From: Endothia cerciana | Lineage: Eukaryota; Ascomycota; Sordariomycetes; Diaporthales; Cryphonectriaceae | Direction of reading: 5' to 3' | NCBI GenBank assembly: GCA_026119935.1 | Contig: JALRMH010000021.1 | Location: forward strand, 558,001-622,000 | Length of the DNA stretch: 64,000 nt | Shown here: positions 1-11,217 of the stretch, in pieces | Numbering within the stretch: the stretch's first letter is position 1 | Layout of the letters: each line of letters starts with the position of its first letter | Notes under the pieces: generated by a model | Told to the model about the DNA's origin: nothing | Seen by the model: only the letters and a program-made list of their open reading frames with translations | Database searches by the model: none | Translations under genes and position numbers: made by a program

Positions 1-760
1 GCGGCTCGCGCGTGACGTTGAAGCGGGTCAGGGCCTCGACCGCCCTGCCCCCGGCGGCGAGGCGGCCCAGCCCCTCGAAGCGGTTGCACCGGCGGACGCT
101 CACGCCGCGCTTGGCGAGGTCGGCCACGAAGACGCGCTCGACCATGCCCTGGTGGCCGACGAGCATGAAGGGGTCGACGAGGTCGACGATGAAGGCCGGG
201 TAGTGCGTCTCGCGGGCGACGCGGGCCGGCGGGTCCCCGTCCGGGGACGAGGCCGTGCGCCAGAGGCAGTAGTCGTAGACCCGGACGCCCTGCTGGAGCA
301 GCTCGTCGGCGAGCCCGAGCATGCGGAGGGTCTCGATCGTCTTGGGCTGCATGCCGTCCGCGCGGCCCGCGGGGGTCTGGTCGGCGCGCTCGTCGAGGAT
401 GAGCGGGGCTATGCCCAGGCGGGCGAGGACGAGCCTGCTTTCATTGTCAGGTGGGCGGCGGCGGCTTGTGCGGAGGGGGTTCCGGGTGAGTGGGTGAGAT
501 GTTTACCCGAGCATGAGACCGGCTGGCCCGGCGCCGACGACGCACACGTCAAAGTGCTCCGTCCGCGACTGGCCCGGCCGCCCGAGTAATAGCGAGGGCG
601 TTGTCCTCACGGGCTCATCCTCGTTGATGGGCTCCGGCCTGGGCGTCGCTTCGTGATCGGAGGGGGCACTGTTGGCGGTGGTGATGTCCGTGTCCACATC
701 CATATCCCCATCGCTGCTCGCGAAGGAGCTGGGCGGCGAGTTGACGCCGTTGAGCGGCAT
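1..760 (-). CDS. FAD-dependent aromatic monooxygenase (phenol 2-monooxygenase-like), 5' part
   Basis: The window holds the N-terminal part of a PHBH/phenol-hydroxylase-type flavoprotein, which would hydroxylate an aromatic substrate using NAD(P)H and O2. Exon 1 is 760-507, the intron 506-435 (72 nt, GTAAAC..CAG), and exon 2 runs from 434 off the left edge. The dinucleotide-binding motif VVGAGPAGLMLG ends at the splice junction and continues in exon 2 as LVLARLGIAPLILDE. Next comes GRADGMQPKTIETL, which resembles the RADGI-PRTIE segment typical of the family. A Ser/Asp-rich leader of about 65 residues precedes the FAD fold. I chose the Met at 760; another in-frame Met at 826 would add 22 residues. 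The substrate-binding and C-terminal thioredoxin-like parts are outside the window, so the substrate cannot be inferred. The family is clear. Confidence 0.85.
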
Positions 761-1063
761 CTTCCCGGTGCGTTCCCTTGCTGGCTCTTTCTCTGTCCCT
801 ATCTCTCTACACGTCGGGCTCTTCAACGGGGGAGGTCGGGTGGAGCGACGGCCCGAGCACTGGGGGTTGTCCTGAGCAGGCTTCTCAGGGCATGTGAGGA
901 GAAGAGGAGGCTCTCCCGGCTTTTTTCGCAGCGCACGAGTGACGTCCCAAACCCCTGTCGGGATCTACCGAGGCGGCCAGCGGCCCGGGCCTAGGACGTG
1001 GGACCCTTCTCCCTGACTAAAACAATATCAGGGCTCTCGTACTACTATGGTACCATTGGTATA

Positions 1064-1090
1064 TACTGTAGGTATTGGTCTTCTACAGTA
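1064..1090. repeat. Short hairpin with flanking direct repeat
   Basis: TACTGTAG at 1064-1071 and its reverse complement CTACAGTA at 1083-1090 form an 8-bp stem with an 11-nt loop. The nonamer GTACTACTA occurs directly repeated at 1039-1047 and 1091-1099, bracketing the hairpin. Its role is unknown; it lies upstream of the monooxygenase start. Confidence 0.5.
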
Positions 1091-1261
1091 GTACTACTAG
1101 GGGACCATCGCAGCAGGTAGGTAGTATTCATCCCATCGATGGCTACATCGGCTGGTTCCGGCCGACATATTCTATGGTACGATGGTGACGACCTCGTCCT
1201 CACGTTGCTTAACCAAAGGCCAGCGCTCGAGACTGTCGGTCTACCTTTCTTTGTTTTTTTC

Positions 1262-1324
1262 TCTTCTTCTTCTTCTTCTTCTTCTTCTTCTTCTTCTTCT
1301 TCTTCTTCTTCTTCTTCTTCTTCT
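1262..1324 (+). repeat. (TTC)n microsatellite
   Basis: An almost perfect run of about 21 TTC/CTT triplets in the intergenic region. Any serine- or arginine-repeat protein predicted across it is an artefact. Confidence 0.95.
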
Positions 1325-3054
1325 TTCTTCTTCTTTCTCTCTGACTTTCTTTTCCTTTCCTCCTGTACTGTGCCGCCAGCCGGAAGACGAGGAGAGATTC
1401 CGGTGGCGTTGCAGTGGGTGCATACCGTCAGCTCAGTCAGGGATAACGGACCACGTACCCTTCGAAACTTACTACTACAACCCTGCTTACCACTTGCTAG
1501 GTGTCATGGGTGGTGCTTCTGTCGGAACAAAACCGCGGACTCTTGAATTATAGGCATTCTGCACCGAGCGCGTTGCAGCAATGTGGCGTGGGCTCTCGGG
1601 ATCTCTGGCCTATAATCCACCATCCAGGTAGTCATCCACCCACCCACTCGCCATGATTGCTGCCGCCATGATGCGCCTCGCGGGGTCTCAAATGGCCAGG
1701 TGTGTAGTCTGAAAGATCTTGTGAGGGTAAGTGATTCGCTCTCATATAGAAAAAACTTATCTTATGGTATGCTTTCTCATAATCATGCACAAGACTTCTA
1801 ATCATGCATCCATGTCATACCTTGATAATCGGTCGTCTCACGAAGCCACGCTGTGCTACTGAATATGTCACTTTGGCGTGCATCGCCGGGCGGCATCCAA
1901 TATGAACCTCGGATGGATGGCTGTAAGTGTTGCCACCTAGGTCTCTACATACGGATCAATTCAGGATACTACCGAACATCTGTATATCTTAAATGCCTGA
2001 CAGATCTCCTGCTCAAGCCTTATCCACACATGATGAGGGTGAAGGAGAGCCTGCCCCCATGTGAACCATCTGGGCCTTCAGGGCTTTATCACAGCCGGTA
2101 ACACAGTGCTTTCATGATTTCAAGCTGCGGCATAGGGATACGGTGAGTTTTCTTTGTCAGACGAAAACCACTGGTGAGAATCACGGTTGCCTGTTTACTG
2201 CAATCATGCTCCGTCCAGCCACCCGCGAATCTGAGTGGTCACGTCCATAAGACAGCGTGCAGTGTCGTCAAGGCGCAGGTCCCTCGACCTCCGCAGGAAG
2301 TCATCAACACCAAGCTCGCCGGGTGGACAAGGTGATAGAACTAACAAGATGTCCCTTGATCATGTAAACAGGTTCAAGAGAAGCTTTTTGCAGAATACTT
2401 CTCGAGGTTTGTAGACGGGATAGAACCTTCCTTTGCTCGAATTATCAGAACGTAGCCAGGATGCTTGCTGTCGACACTAACGAGTCGAAGCAGTCCCGAA
2501 GCCTACAGCATGACGAAGGTGGGAGCCAGCCACCAGTTTCGGCAACGCAGTGACACCAGAGCAAATGTCGAGGTTAGTCAATGAGACCCCGCCCTGGCTC
2601 CTGATCCAAAAGGTCTGCGTGGCCGCTATCTACCGGTGGTCTGCTGACGTGCATGGGCCACGGATAAACTCCCGAATTGCGGGGGAGATGCGCGGCGGTA
2701 TGGTGGTCAGCCTGCTTTCTGACAGCGTGAGAGCATGAGAACAGGGTTACCATGGTCCTCCTCCGCACTTCACAATCTCAATGGCCACTGAACATGCGGG
2801 ATGGTGCGGGGGGTGACGAGCAGGACGCAGTGCACCAGGGAAGCCCCGTGTCTCGCAAGCGGTGGCTATGATGAGCGCGGGTCAGGGGGATGGGGAATAT
2901 CCCTCCCCCACGGCGTCCGGCTTGGCGGGCGTACTCTCTTTCTTCACTTGAATAAGAAGCAAGAACCCACGAGGGAGGACTCCTCCCCGCTATTATTCCT
3001 GCTGCTCTCATAATCACAAAGTGTTTGCCCGAAAGAGCCCCAGGAGCCTGAGGC

Positions 3055-4788
3055 ATGGCGACAGAAACACACCTCCCGGAGACGTCCCTGTGGGCGAACA
3101 GGAAATGCCTGCTCATATGTGCCACGGTCGCGGTGGCTAACATGCAGTACGGCCTGGACTCGGCGGTCATCGCGAGTCTGCAGGCCATGCCCGGGTTCCT
3201 GATCGTGTTTGGGTACCCAGATCCAGGAGCGGTGGGCGGGTATGCCATCGGTGTGAGTCCCAGAGCCCCCCCCCCCCCCCAGAGCCGCGGGAGGTTTGAG
3301 CTGCTGAGGTGGTTATTATCGTGTGCACCCAGGGGACCTTCCAGCAGCTCATCAGCTCCCTCCTCACCCTCGGGGCGTTCCTCTCCTCCCTGACGGCGGG
3401 GAGCTTCGCCCACTTCTTCGGCCGCAGGACGGCCCTCTGGCTCGCCTGCCTGATCACCGCCGTCGGCTGCGCGATCCAGATCGGGACCACGGACAAGGGG
3501 GCGATCTACCTCGGCCGGCTCGTCCTCGGCATCGGCAACGGCTTCCTGGTCACGTTCTCGAACATCTACACCGCCGAGGCCAGCCCGGCCCACCTCCGCG
3601 CCGTCATGGTCGCGCTGTTCTCCGAGTGGGTGAACGTCGGCAGCATAATCGGGGCGGTGGTGGCGAACGCCACGCAGGCGCGGCTCGACAGGGCCAGCTA
3701 CCAGATCCCCATCGGGATCCTGTTCGTCGTGCCGGTGGTGCTGTCCATAGGCCTGCTCTTCGTCCCCGAGTCGCCGCGGTACCTCGTCCACCGGGGCAGG
3801 ATGGAGCAGGCCCGGCGCGCCCTCGAGAGGCTGAGGGACGGCTCGCTCCGGCCGGGGGAGCTCGAGCTGGAGTGGGTGGAGATGGTCAGGGGCATCGAGG
3901 AGGAGAAGCGCTCCGCCAGCACGGCCGGCCCGCTGGACCAGTTCCGCGGGACGGAGCTCAGGCGTACGCTCCTGTGCTACGCCGTGATCCTCAGCCAGGT
4001 CGGCTCCGGGTCCTGGTTCGTCATCAGCTACAGCACCTACTTCCTCGAGGTCGCGGGCCTCACCACCGCCAAGGCCTTCCACTACTCCATCGTCAACACC
4101 TGCCTGGGCCTGGCCGGCGTCAACTTCGGCATCTACCTCATGAGGCACGTGGTCGGCCGGCGGATGATCCTGACCATCGGCGCTGCGCTCCAGGGCGCGT
4201 GGATGCTCGGCATGGCTATCGGCGCCGGGAGCGTGAACGTGGTGGGGGGCACGGCCGGGAACAACAGCCTCATCGCCTTCATGGCGCTGTATATGTTTAC
4301 ATATAATGCCTTTGTTGGCGACGCGACCTACCCCGTGGCGACGGAGCTCGTGAGTACGCGGCTCAGGTCGTGGACGGTGGGGTCCGCTATCAGTATTGGA
4401 TACTTCTTCGCCTGGCTGACGGGCTTCTGCTCTCCGTACTTCATCAACCCCTCGAACCTCAACTGGGTGAGTTTGGTGTCGCCATCCCTATTGTTGTTGC
4501 CTTGGCTGACGGGTCGACGTACAGGGTCCCAAGTACGGGTACCTGTGGGCAGGCTCCAACTTCGCCTGCATGCTCTTCTTCTTCTTCTTCGTACCCGAGC
4601 TGAAAGGGCGGGCGCTCGAGGAGATCGACGAGCTCTTTGCCAACAGGGTCCCGGCGTGGAAGTTCAAGAGCTCCCGGACGACCATCCAGGACAAAGCCCT
4701 GGCGGAGGTGCGCAGGCAGGAGGGCCTGGGCGAGAAGGCACCGACCTTCGAGACTGTCGAGGATACAAAACACCCGGTGACTCCCTGA
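3055..4788 (+). CDS. MFS sugar porter (lactose permease/hexose transporter-like)
   Basis: A 531-residue, 12-TM sugar:H+ symporter of the plasma membrane. Exons are 3055-3252, 3333-4466 and 4525-4788; the introns (80 and 58 nt) are both phase 0, and the first contains a poly-C run. Sugar-porter signatures are all visible: FGRRTALWLAC after TM2, GRLVLGIGNGF, the charged EASPAHLRA segment, PESPRYLVHRGR closing the N-half, and PELKGRALEEIDELF (the PETKGR motif) after TM12. The C-terminal VPAWKF is typical of fungal lactose-permease/hexose-type members. It lies 1.4 kb from myo-inositol oxygenase and 3.7 kb from a Zn2Cys6 factor, so inositol, a sugar acid or a disaccharide is a reasonable substrate guess; sequence alone does not decide. 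Confidence 0.9.
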
Positions 4789-5082
4789 GGCGGCCTTCCA
4801 GGACCGTTCATAAAGAAGAATTGGCAGCTTCCTTGAAGGGTGCCCCGGGGTGGTGGCATGGGCCCAGACCAGACTTCTTTGTCTTTCTTAACGTCTCACC
4901 CACAAGGAATACAATCGCGTTCGTGTCCCATCCGACCGTCTTTGTCTTGGGGTCCGTAGCTTTGCACTGGCTTGTAGACCTGCATCCTCGTAAGAAAATA
5001 AATATCGGCGTGTATCACGATTTTCTGCGTTGTGGGCAGTAGACCGATCTACTTCTCAGATACTACGCCAAGCAGCCACGCA

Positions 5083-5499
5083 AACATGTCTCCCTCGGGC
5101 CAGAATACCAACGAGATCAGCCATGCTGCCGAGCCGCCGACCAACGCAACCGTGACCTCCGAGGCCGTCTGGGAGGGCGTGGGAAGCCTCCCCGTCTTCT
5201 GTCCGCAGGTCCGCAGGTCAGCCTGCTCCCTTCCCCACAGGGACCCGCCCGGGACTCGTACGCCGTTCGACTACCACAGGAGGTGCAGCTTCAGGTTCAT
5301 CGCGGAGGTGAGGTACCAGAGACACCTGAAGGAGTGGCACGGTCTCACGTACGAGGCGATGAACGAATACTTCACAAGGCATTACTACGACGGGACCATC
5401 CCGAGGAGGTCGCCTCCGGAGGAGCCTGGTATAGTCGACCGGAAGGTCCGCGAGAGCCTGGCGCGGAGGAAAGAATCCCTCGGGGCGTTGTTCAGATGA
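5083..5499 (+). CDS. Hypothetical small protein
   Basis: An open frame downstream of and co-oriented with the sugar porter; from the Met at 5083 it encodes about 138 residues, and an upstream Met at 5032 is possible. Composition is protein-like: a polar N-terminus rich in Asn, Thr and Ala, then a basic, aromatic C-terminal half with RYQRHLKEWHGLTYEA and a Lys/Arg-rich tail. I recognise no domain, signal peptide or membrane segment. It could be a genuine orphan, one exon of a longer gene, or a relic. Confidence 0.3.
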   Translation, partial: NMSPSGQNTNEISHAAEPPTNATVTSEAVWEGVGSLPVFCPQVRRSACSLPHRDPPGTRTPFDYHRRCSFRFIAEVRYQRHLKEWHGLTYEAMNEYFTRHYYDGTIPRRSPPEEPGIVDRKVRESLARRKESLGALFR

Positions 5500-6215
5500 G
5501 CAGCTGCGGTACATGACGGGTGGCTGAATCTTTTCCTCTCTTTTTCTTCTTTCTCCTTTCTTACGGGGCAAGGACAACAATATTACTCTGTGGGCAGGGC
5601 CGGGGAACCGAGACTGATAGAGCATCATGGCTGTATCTGGAACATGAGGCGTCATTCGGTCTTGGGTGTAGACGTAGGCATGGAAGTCATTCACGCAGGG
5701 CTAGGGCTGAAAAATGGATATAGGCATCGTACATCCCAAAAGCGACAAAACCACAAGTACTGTGAAGGAGGCAGAAGCCCCCCCCCCCCCTCCCCAAAAA
5801 CAAACCGCCAAAGAACCATTTCGAACAATACTTCGTTACGTTTTATGTCGATGCCAGGCATTGTAATGCGAGCTCCGAGATGCCCCTACATCAGCTACTA
5901 CGACAACAGGGAGCATGGGCTAATCGATCAATCAGAGTATTGTTAATATCAGGGAGTGAGACCCGTCCTCGAGTCGCAGAGGCACCTATGATTTGATCTC
6001 ATATGCAGTTCGCCAAGTGTGATCAGGTAGTCTCTCTTCAAGCATCATGACGTGAGGGGAAAATCCCGAGATGAGACCGTGCTGCCAACGCACGATCGTT
6101 TTGATCATATATATAAAAATGAAAAAAGAAAGGCAAGATTGAAATGCAACGCTCTTCATCATACGTGTCCCCAAACCCGGCACCTGCCGGGCGCTCGTGC
6201 TAGCGGGACTGTCCT
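5500..6215. other. Intergenic region, nothing recognised
   Basis: A convergent 3' region between the hypothetical ORF and myo-inositol oxygenase. It includes a poly-C tract near 5780. I see no gene. Confidence 0.6.
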
Positions 6216-7249
6216 TCACCACTTGACCACCTTCTGAGGGAAGAACTCATCAATGAGCTCCAAGTAGTAAGGCTGTGTATGTGCAAACACGATCAGCGAC
6301 GGTCGTATACGATTGGGTGATCGGGATTGGGGGGGGGGGGGGGGCTCACCTTCAACTCCTCAAGGCTGGGGATACCATCGCTCTTGCTGTACAGGTCGTA
6401 GGGGTTGAAGGCCTTGACGGCCTTCAGCATCTCGTGGTCCTTCTCGCTCATCAGGTCCCTGTAGGCGCCCTCCATGTGCCAGGGGTAGAACGAGTGGTAC
6501 CGGATCATGGCGAGCGCCTCGTCGGGCAGCCGGCTCTGGTCCTTGACGACGTGGTACAGGTACTCGTCGTGGCCCCAGCTGAGCATGACGTTGTCCAGCC
6601 CGCAGCCGGGCGAGTAGATGCCGTACTTTGTGCTGTAGACGGGGTGCCCGTAGTCCGGGTTCCCCTCGAAGGTCGACGGCAGGACGATCCTCTCGTCGTA
6701 GGCGCACCCGACGGGGAAGGTGTCGCCGACGACGGCCCACTGGCCGTCGGCGGCCGAGTCGTAGAAGTACATGAGCTTACCCAGGTCGTGGATCAGGCCC
6801 GTCAGCTGCATCCACCGCGGCTTGCCGTCCCGCCGGATGGCCTCGGCGCTCTGCAGCAGGTGGGCGATCTGGCCCACCTCCGTGTCCGGGTCGCTCTCGT
6901 CGACCAGCGTCTCGAGCTTCTCCATGGCCTCCCAGATGGTCATCTCTACGCGCCGCCGGGCGTGAGAGCGGAAGCGCGCGCGGGCGGCCAGGTTGTAGGC
7001 GACCGTCTGCTTCTCGTGCTGCTCCTTGTAGAAGTTCTTGACCCGGTCGCACGCGTCCTCGAACTGCCGGAAGTTGGTCTTGTCCTTCTCCGTGTCGAAC
7101 TGGGACTCTTCGTCATAGTTGCCCAGCTCCTTGATCATGGTCTGCCGGGCCTGGTCCTTGAGGACGTTCACGGCGTCGACGCTGTCCGAGATGGAGTCCA
7201 GCTCCGCGCCGGACTTCACGGCGTAGTCTGTTGTGGCTGCTGGGGCCAT
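6216..7249 (-). CDS. Myo-inositol oxygenase
   Basis: A non-haem di-iron dioxygenase that cleaves myo-inositol to D-glucuronate, the entry step of oxidative inositol catabolism; cytosolic, 318 residues, normal for the family. Exon 1 is 7249-6350, the intron 6349-6273 (77 nt, with poly-C), and exon 2 6272-6216, which encodes the conserved tail PYYLELIDEFFPQKVVKW. Metal-ligand regions are present: H130 in the GQIAHLLQSAEAIR segment, HDLGK at 154-158, the SWGHDEYLYHV segment and RYHSFYPWH. GDTFPVGC is also family-typical. The start at 7249 fits the family; the frame stays open upstream only through a simple repeat that is probably 5'UTR. Neighbours are two sugar transporters and a Zn2Cys6 regulator. 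Metazoan and plant homologues are called MIOX; no settled fungal symbol is claimed. Confidence 0.95.
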
Positions 7250-7279
7250 GTTTGGGGGAAGGGAGGGAGGGTAATTGGT

Positions 7280-7302
7280 TTGTGTGTGTATGTATGTATG
7301 TA

Positions 7303-7342
<40 letters not shown>

Positions 7343-7367
7343 GGAGGGAGGGAGGGAGGGAGGGAGG
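7280..7367. repeat. Compound (TG)n-(TGTA)n-(GGGA)n microsatellite in the MIOX leader
   Basis: A purine/pyrimidine-biased compound repeat about 30-120 nt upstream of the inositol oxygenase start codon. It is likely transcribed as 5'UTR, because a TATA-like box lies further upstream at 7517-7525. Confidence 0.85.
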
Positions 7368-7516
7368 ACCAAGATTTGGGGTGTCTTGTGTGTGTCTCTG
7401 CAGGGTGTATCGGGTGCAGAGCCTGGAAGAAGATTGATGAGAGGGTCTGAGGATGGGGATGTCTGATGGGAGGTTCACATTGCACGGCTTCCTCAAGAGT
7501 TGAACTCAGGAGGGTG

Positions 7517-7525
7517 TTTTATAAG
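7517..7525 (-). promoter_or_regulatory. Putative TATA box of the inositol oxygenase gene
   Basis: On the minus strand it reads CTTATAAAA, about 270 bases before the ATG. This would give a long leader containing the compound microsatellite. It is a motif match only. Confidence 0.4.
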
Positions 7526-8528
7526 TCCAAAGATGGACGTTGATATCGGATACTCTTGCCCTTGAGGTGTGTTGGCAACACGGAGAAACTTTCCTCTACA
7601 CATACACACCCCGTACCAGGATGATACTGGCAAGGATGGAGACATCACCAGCAGGTTAGGAGACTGCGTATAGACAGGTACCCAGGCGGCCGGGCGACTG
7701 TCAAATCCGCGCCACTCCACAGGCCCGAGGAGGATGTAGAGATATCAGCCCGTGTTCTGGGGACCCCATCAGGCCCACCAGGCTTTTCCCCCCTCTTTTG
7801 GGTCTGACGTGGAAAGTACCGACGTATCCCTTCGAGAACTCCGAGAGAGCATGGGGATAGATAGTCTGGAGGAGGGTCTGACGTCTCGCACTCGAGATCT
7901 CCCATGTACCCCAGGATATCGGATCTGCACAAGATCGTGCAGAATCACGAACAAACAACCCCGCTCCCCGCAAAATCTGTGAGACATTGGGTACATGTTC
8001 GGCGATTTTGACCATCTTGAGCCAAAAACACGGCCAGGGGCGGCTTCGGCACTCCACAATTAGCGGAAAGGCATTGACCAATCACTCACCTGAAGATTTC
8101 CTGTTTCAGCCGCCCTTTCGAAGAGATGGTCAGAATCCCCGAGTGCTCCACACCGTCCCCGGCCTTTGGCGGCGACCGCAGTCTTGGCCGTCGACGACCC
8201 CCCCCCCCAAGGTTGTGTTCTTCTCTGACTTCAGTCTCTTCCGTTTCCTGTCCTGCGGGGAGATAATCCTTTCAGGGTCCCTTGGCTGAGGTTGTGGCTT
8301 CTTCGACACCCGGCGCTCAGGTATTCCTCCTACGATATTGGTCTTTTATTGGTCTCGGGCCGCTTGGCACAAGCCTCCTTCACCAGCCATGGCAGACCAG
8401 TCAGCCGCGCCCGGTCTTGGGGGGGGGGGGGGGGCGCCCGTGCTTATGCCGGGAGGGCACAAAGTTTACTGATTCGCTCGTGATCGTCTCTATCCGTTGT
8501 ATGCTGCACAGCTTTTCGGTATTCACTA
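7526..8528. other. Intergenic region upstream of inositol oxygenase
   Basis: About 1 kb between the end of the Zn2Cys6 gene and the inositol oxygenase promoter. It has poly-C/poly-G tracts near 8195 and 8420 and no supportable gene. Confidence 0.6.
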
Positions 8529-11217
8529 CTAGCTCGACATCACATCGGCCATGTCCCATGACCTCATCATCTGCTTCTGTACCGCCTCGGTGGGCCGGGC
8601 GTGATCCTTTTCCGTTATTTTCAGGATTTTGAGACAGGCCTCCTGGTCCCTTCGGTCCTGGAACTGATCTCCGACTGCGGATGTGTTTGTAAGTCAGCAT
8701 CTTGGATCTTGGCCCGAGCACATATGCTGTTCTTGGAACGGCACAGGGAAGAGGGGGGGGGGGGGAAGCGTTGATAACTGGCGGTGCGAGACTGGGGGCG
8801 GATCTGGGACAGGGAGCTGATAGGCACTGGGTAGGAGGACTTACATGCTGCGATGGCCATGCAAGCTGTGAACATGCTCGGCGGCGTCCATTGGTTGCAC
8901 AGTCCTATGCCGCACACCCTCCTGACGAGGCTCTTTATTCGATCCTGCAACACACGTCAGGCGCCAAATCCTGGTCCAACAAGGCTGTGAATGTCCGTGT
9001 CGACGTGTCTGACGACCAGACGGCAGGCTGGTCCCTGGGGCTTACACTTATCCGCTTCGCCGCTTCTTTCCTCTGCACTCCCATTCGGGGAATTTTTGGA
9101 TCGAAGCTCACTAGGAACAGCTCGGCCAGCAGGTGATGCTGGACCCCGATCGCTGGGCCAAACGTCAACACCCATCATGCCACATCGCCTGTCTATCAGG
9201 CCATCCTGATATCGGATCGGAGGCCCGCGACGGAGGGTCTGGGTGGGGACTAACCATGACAGGCACTCTGGTACCATATCTCCGGGAACACCTCCTCCTT
9301 GTCCTCGTCCGGCTCCCGATGGAATATCGGCGTGAAGCTAGACGGGAGACTCTCCGTCCAGTGTCTGTTATACTCGTCCAACTCGTTCCACCAGTCGATG
9401 CCGCCCGCCCGCCCCATGGACCCCTGCGAGCCGTCGCTGAAGCAGAAGTTGAGCACGTCGGCGCAGTGCACGACGGCCCTGTTCGCCCAGCTGAAGTCGT
9501 CTGTCGGGATGAGCGTGCGGTCGACCAGCGAGTGTACCAGGTTGATCCGCACCGGCTCCTGGTTCATCACGGCGCTGTAGATCTCCTGCCTCAGGCCGAC
9601 CCAGAACGCAGCGCCGCTCAGTGAGCCGGGCATGAGGTAGCGGCTGCCGTCGCCGCCGGTGCCGTGGTGGACAAAGGCCTGGATGCCCAGCAGGTAGCTG
9701 TGGGCGTCGACGCCGGAGGCCTTGACCTCCATCTCCTCCCACACGCGCAGGATGATGGTCGCCGCGAAGAGGTTCTCGTCGGACATGATATGGTGCTCGT
9801 GGTTCAGGATGGGGATGAGGACGTTCAGGCACTCCTGGTGGTACCGGTCCGAGGCGTACGGGTCGTACAGGGTTGTGTGGGCGAGATGTTTTGCGGACAA
9901 GGCAAAGATCGCGTTCATAAGGACCCTGCACCGTCCTGCCCGCGGCGGTACCACAGTCTCGAAGGACTGGCACAGGTCGCAGACATCGAGCTGCAGTGCA
10001 TGGGAAAAAAAGAAAAAAAAAAGCGTCAGCGGGTGCCGACCGCCCGAGCCTTCAGGGGCAGCCCCGCAACTTACCCATATGGACAAGTTCTGGATGTAAT
10101 GGCGGAACAGCATGGCCTCTTCTCGGCTCTCGAGCGGCCAGGCGTCCTGATCACGATAGACCTTGGCCCTCGTCGCCTGGACCGCCGGGTCTTCCGTCTC
10201 GACCTCGAGTGGGAGCACCACGGGCAGGACGGCCGGGAGGTGGTCGGACGCCGTCAGGTTCTCAAAGGGCGCAAGGGTCCTGGCTGGCGAGATCACATGG
10301 TCGTCGTGCGGTATGAAGCGATCCGTCGGAGAACGTGGCCTCACAAGGCCGATCGACAGCTGTTCCGGAGGGGTAGGGTATGGCTCGATCGGGATGGCAG
10401 CGCCTGCATCCGTGGTGACGGTGGCAGCGGTATTGAGGGCGTCCGAGCCCTCGGAGTGCGAGTCTGGCCAGTCATCCTGAAAGGCGTCTGCTGGAGGCTC
10501 CTCAACATCACCGGAAGCGATCCCGGTCTCGTCCACGAACCTCACTACACGGAAGAGGTCAGCCCCCCTGCACCCAGCCACGGGCGTGTGAGGAGAGGAG
10601 GGGGGGGGGGGGTTACTCACGCCTCCGGGGTGTCCGGATCCACCTCTGTTTCCTGGGGAAGGGTCCTGCCGGCGGCGGTGGTGGTCAGCGTGACGGGTCA
10701 CGACGATATGCCTTTGAGGCGTGCGTGGGAGACGCGAAGGCCAAGGGTGCTCATACCATTCTTGATCCGGAACTTGTACCCCCGGGTGCACTCCTTCTTG
10801 TTGGCCGCACAGCGCCCGCAGATAGGGGTCACTCGATCGCCTGGAGACCGGGTTTTCTCGTCAGCCAGCCTCGGACCAGGGAGCATGAAGGACAACGGCG
10901 ATACCACTGGTCCTGTGCGGGGTGGGTCTGGACTCGGGAGTGGCCGGACCCTCCCTGCCCCCCCCCCCCCTCCTTCCCACCTCCCGAACTGCACGTGTTG
11001 GTCCTCCGAGATGGGGAAAAACCCGGGGTATAAAGGGCTTACACTTCAGATGCTGATCCCGACAACTCTGGCTGCGGGTGATGAAGTCCTGGAATTAGCC
11101 TTACTGCTGGCGACAGCGCAGATCAGGGAACAGGCGGGGGGTCTCTTACCACCCGATCTGTGCAATGTGGGCTTCAGGCCGGGGCGGTGGTGTTGTCTTG
11201 GGCGAAGGTGAGGGCAT
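8529..11217 (-). CDS. Zn2Cys6 fungal transcription factor
   Basis: A nuclear sequence-specific regulator of about 579-594 residues. Hand-spliced exons: 11217-11150, 11071-11043, 10840-10757, (optional 45-nt exon from the minus-strand GGCAG near 10663), 10544-10075, 9990-9255, 9152-9046, 8944-8845 and 8674-8529; every junction keeps frame. The zinc cluster is assembled across three exons as C-QS-C-RDQHLK-C-DRVTPI-C-GR-C-AANKKE-C, the canonical C6 spacing. The rest resembles the fungal-specific TF domain of ARCA-like regulators: VLMNAIFALSAKHLA, YHQECLNVLIPIL, WYQSACHAIGVQHHLLAELFL, RRVCGIGLCNQWTPPSMFTACMAIA, then a QEACLKILKITEKDHAWPT-like tail. The optional exon is in phase either way. It sits between inositol oxygenase and the MAL-type permease, so a local pathway regulator is a reasonable inference. 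Confidence 0.85.

Larger units (their letters stand above)
761..3054. other. Divergent intergenic region (monooxygenase / sugar porter)
   Basis: No convincing gene is seen in 2.3 kb. It is the shared upstream region of the monooxygenase (minus) and the sugar porter (plus). It contains a TTC microsatellite and a short hairpin near 1064-1090, listed separately. ORFs at 1853-2101 and 2550-2768 are short and unlike any family I know. Confidence 0.6.

Noticed and set aside
2778..4148. 456-codon minus-strand ORF opposite the sugar porter
   Set aside because: Shadow of the GC-rich plus-strand gene; low-complexity Glu/Gly/Arg protein with no family, while the plus strand carries all sugar-porter motifs.
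9664..11211. 515-codon plus-strand ORF opposite the Zn2Cys6 gene
   Set aside because: Antisense shadow; the minus strand gives a complete C6 zinc cluster and fungal TF domain over spliced exons.
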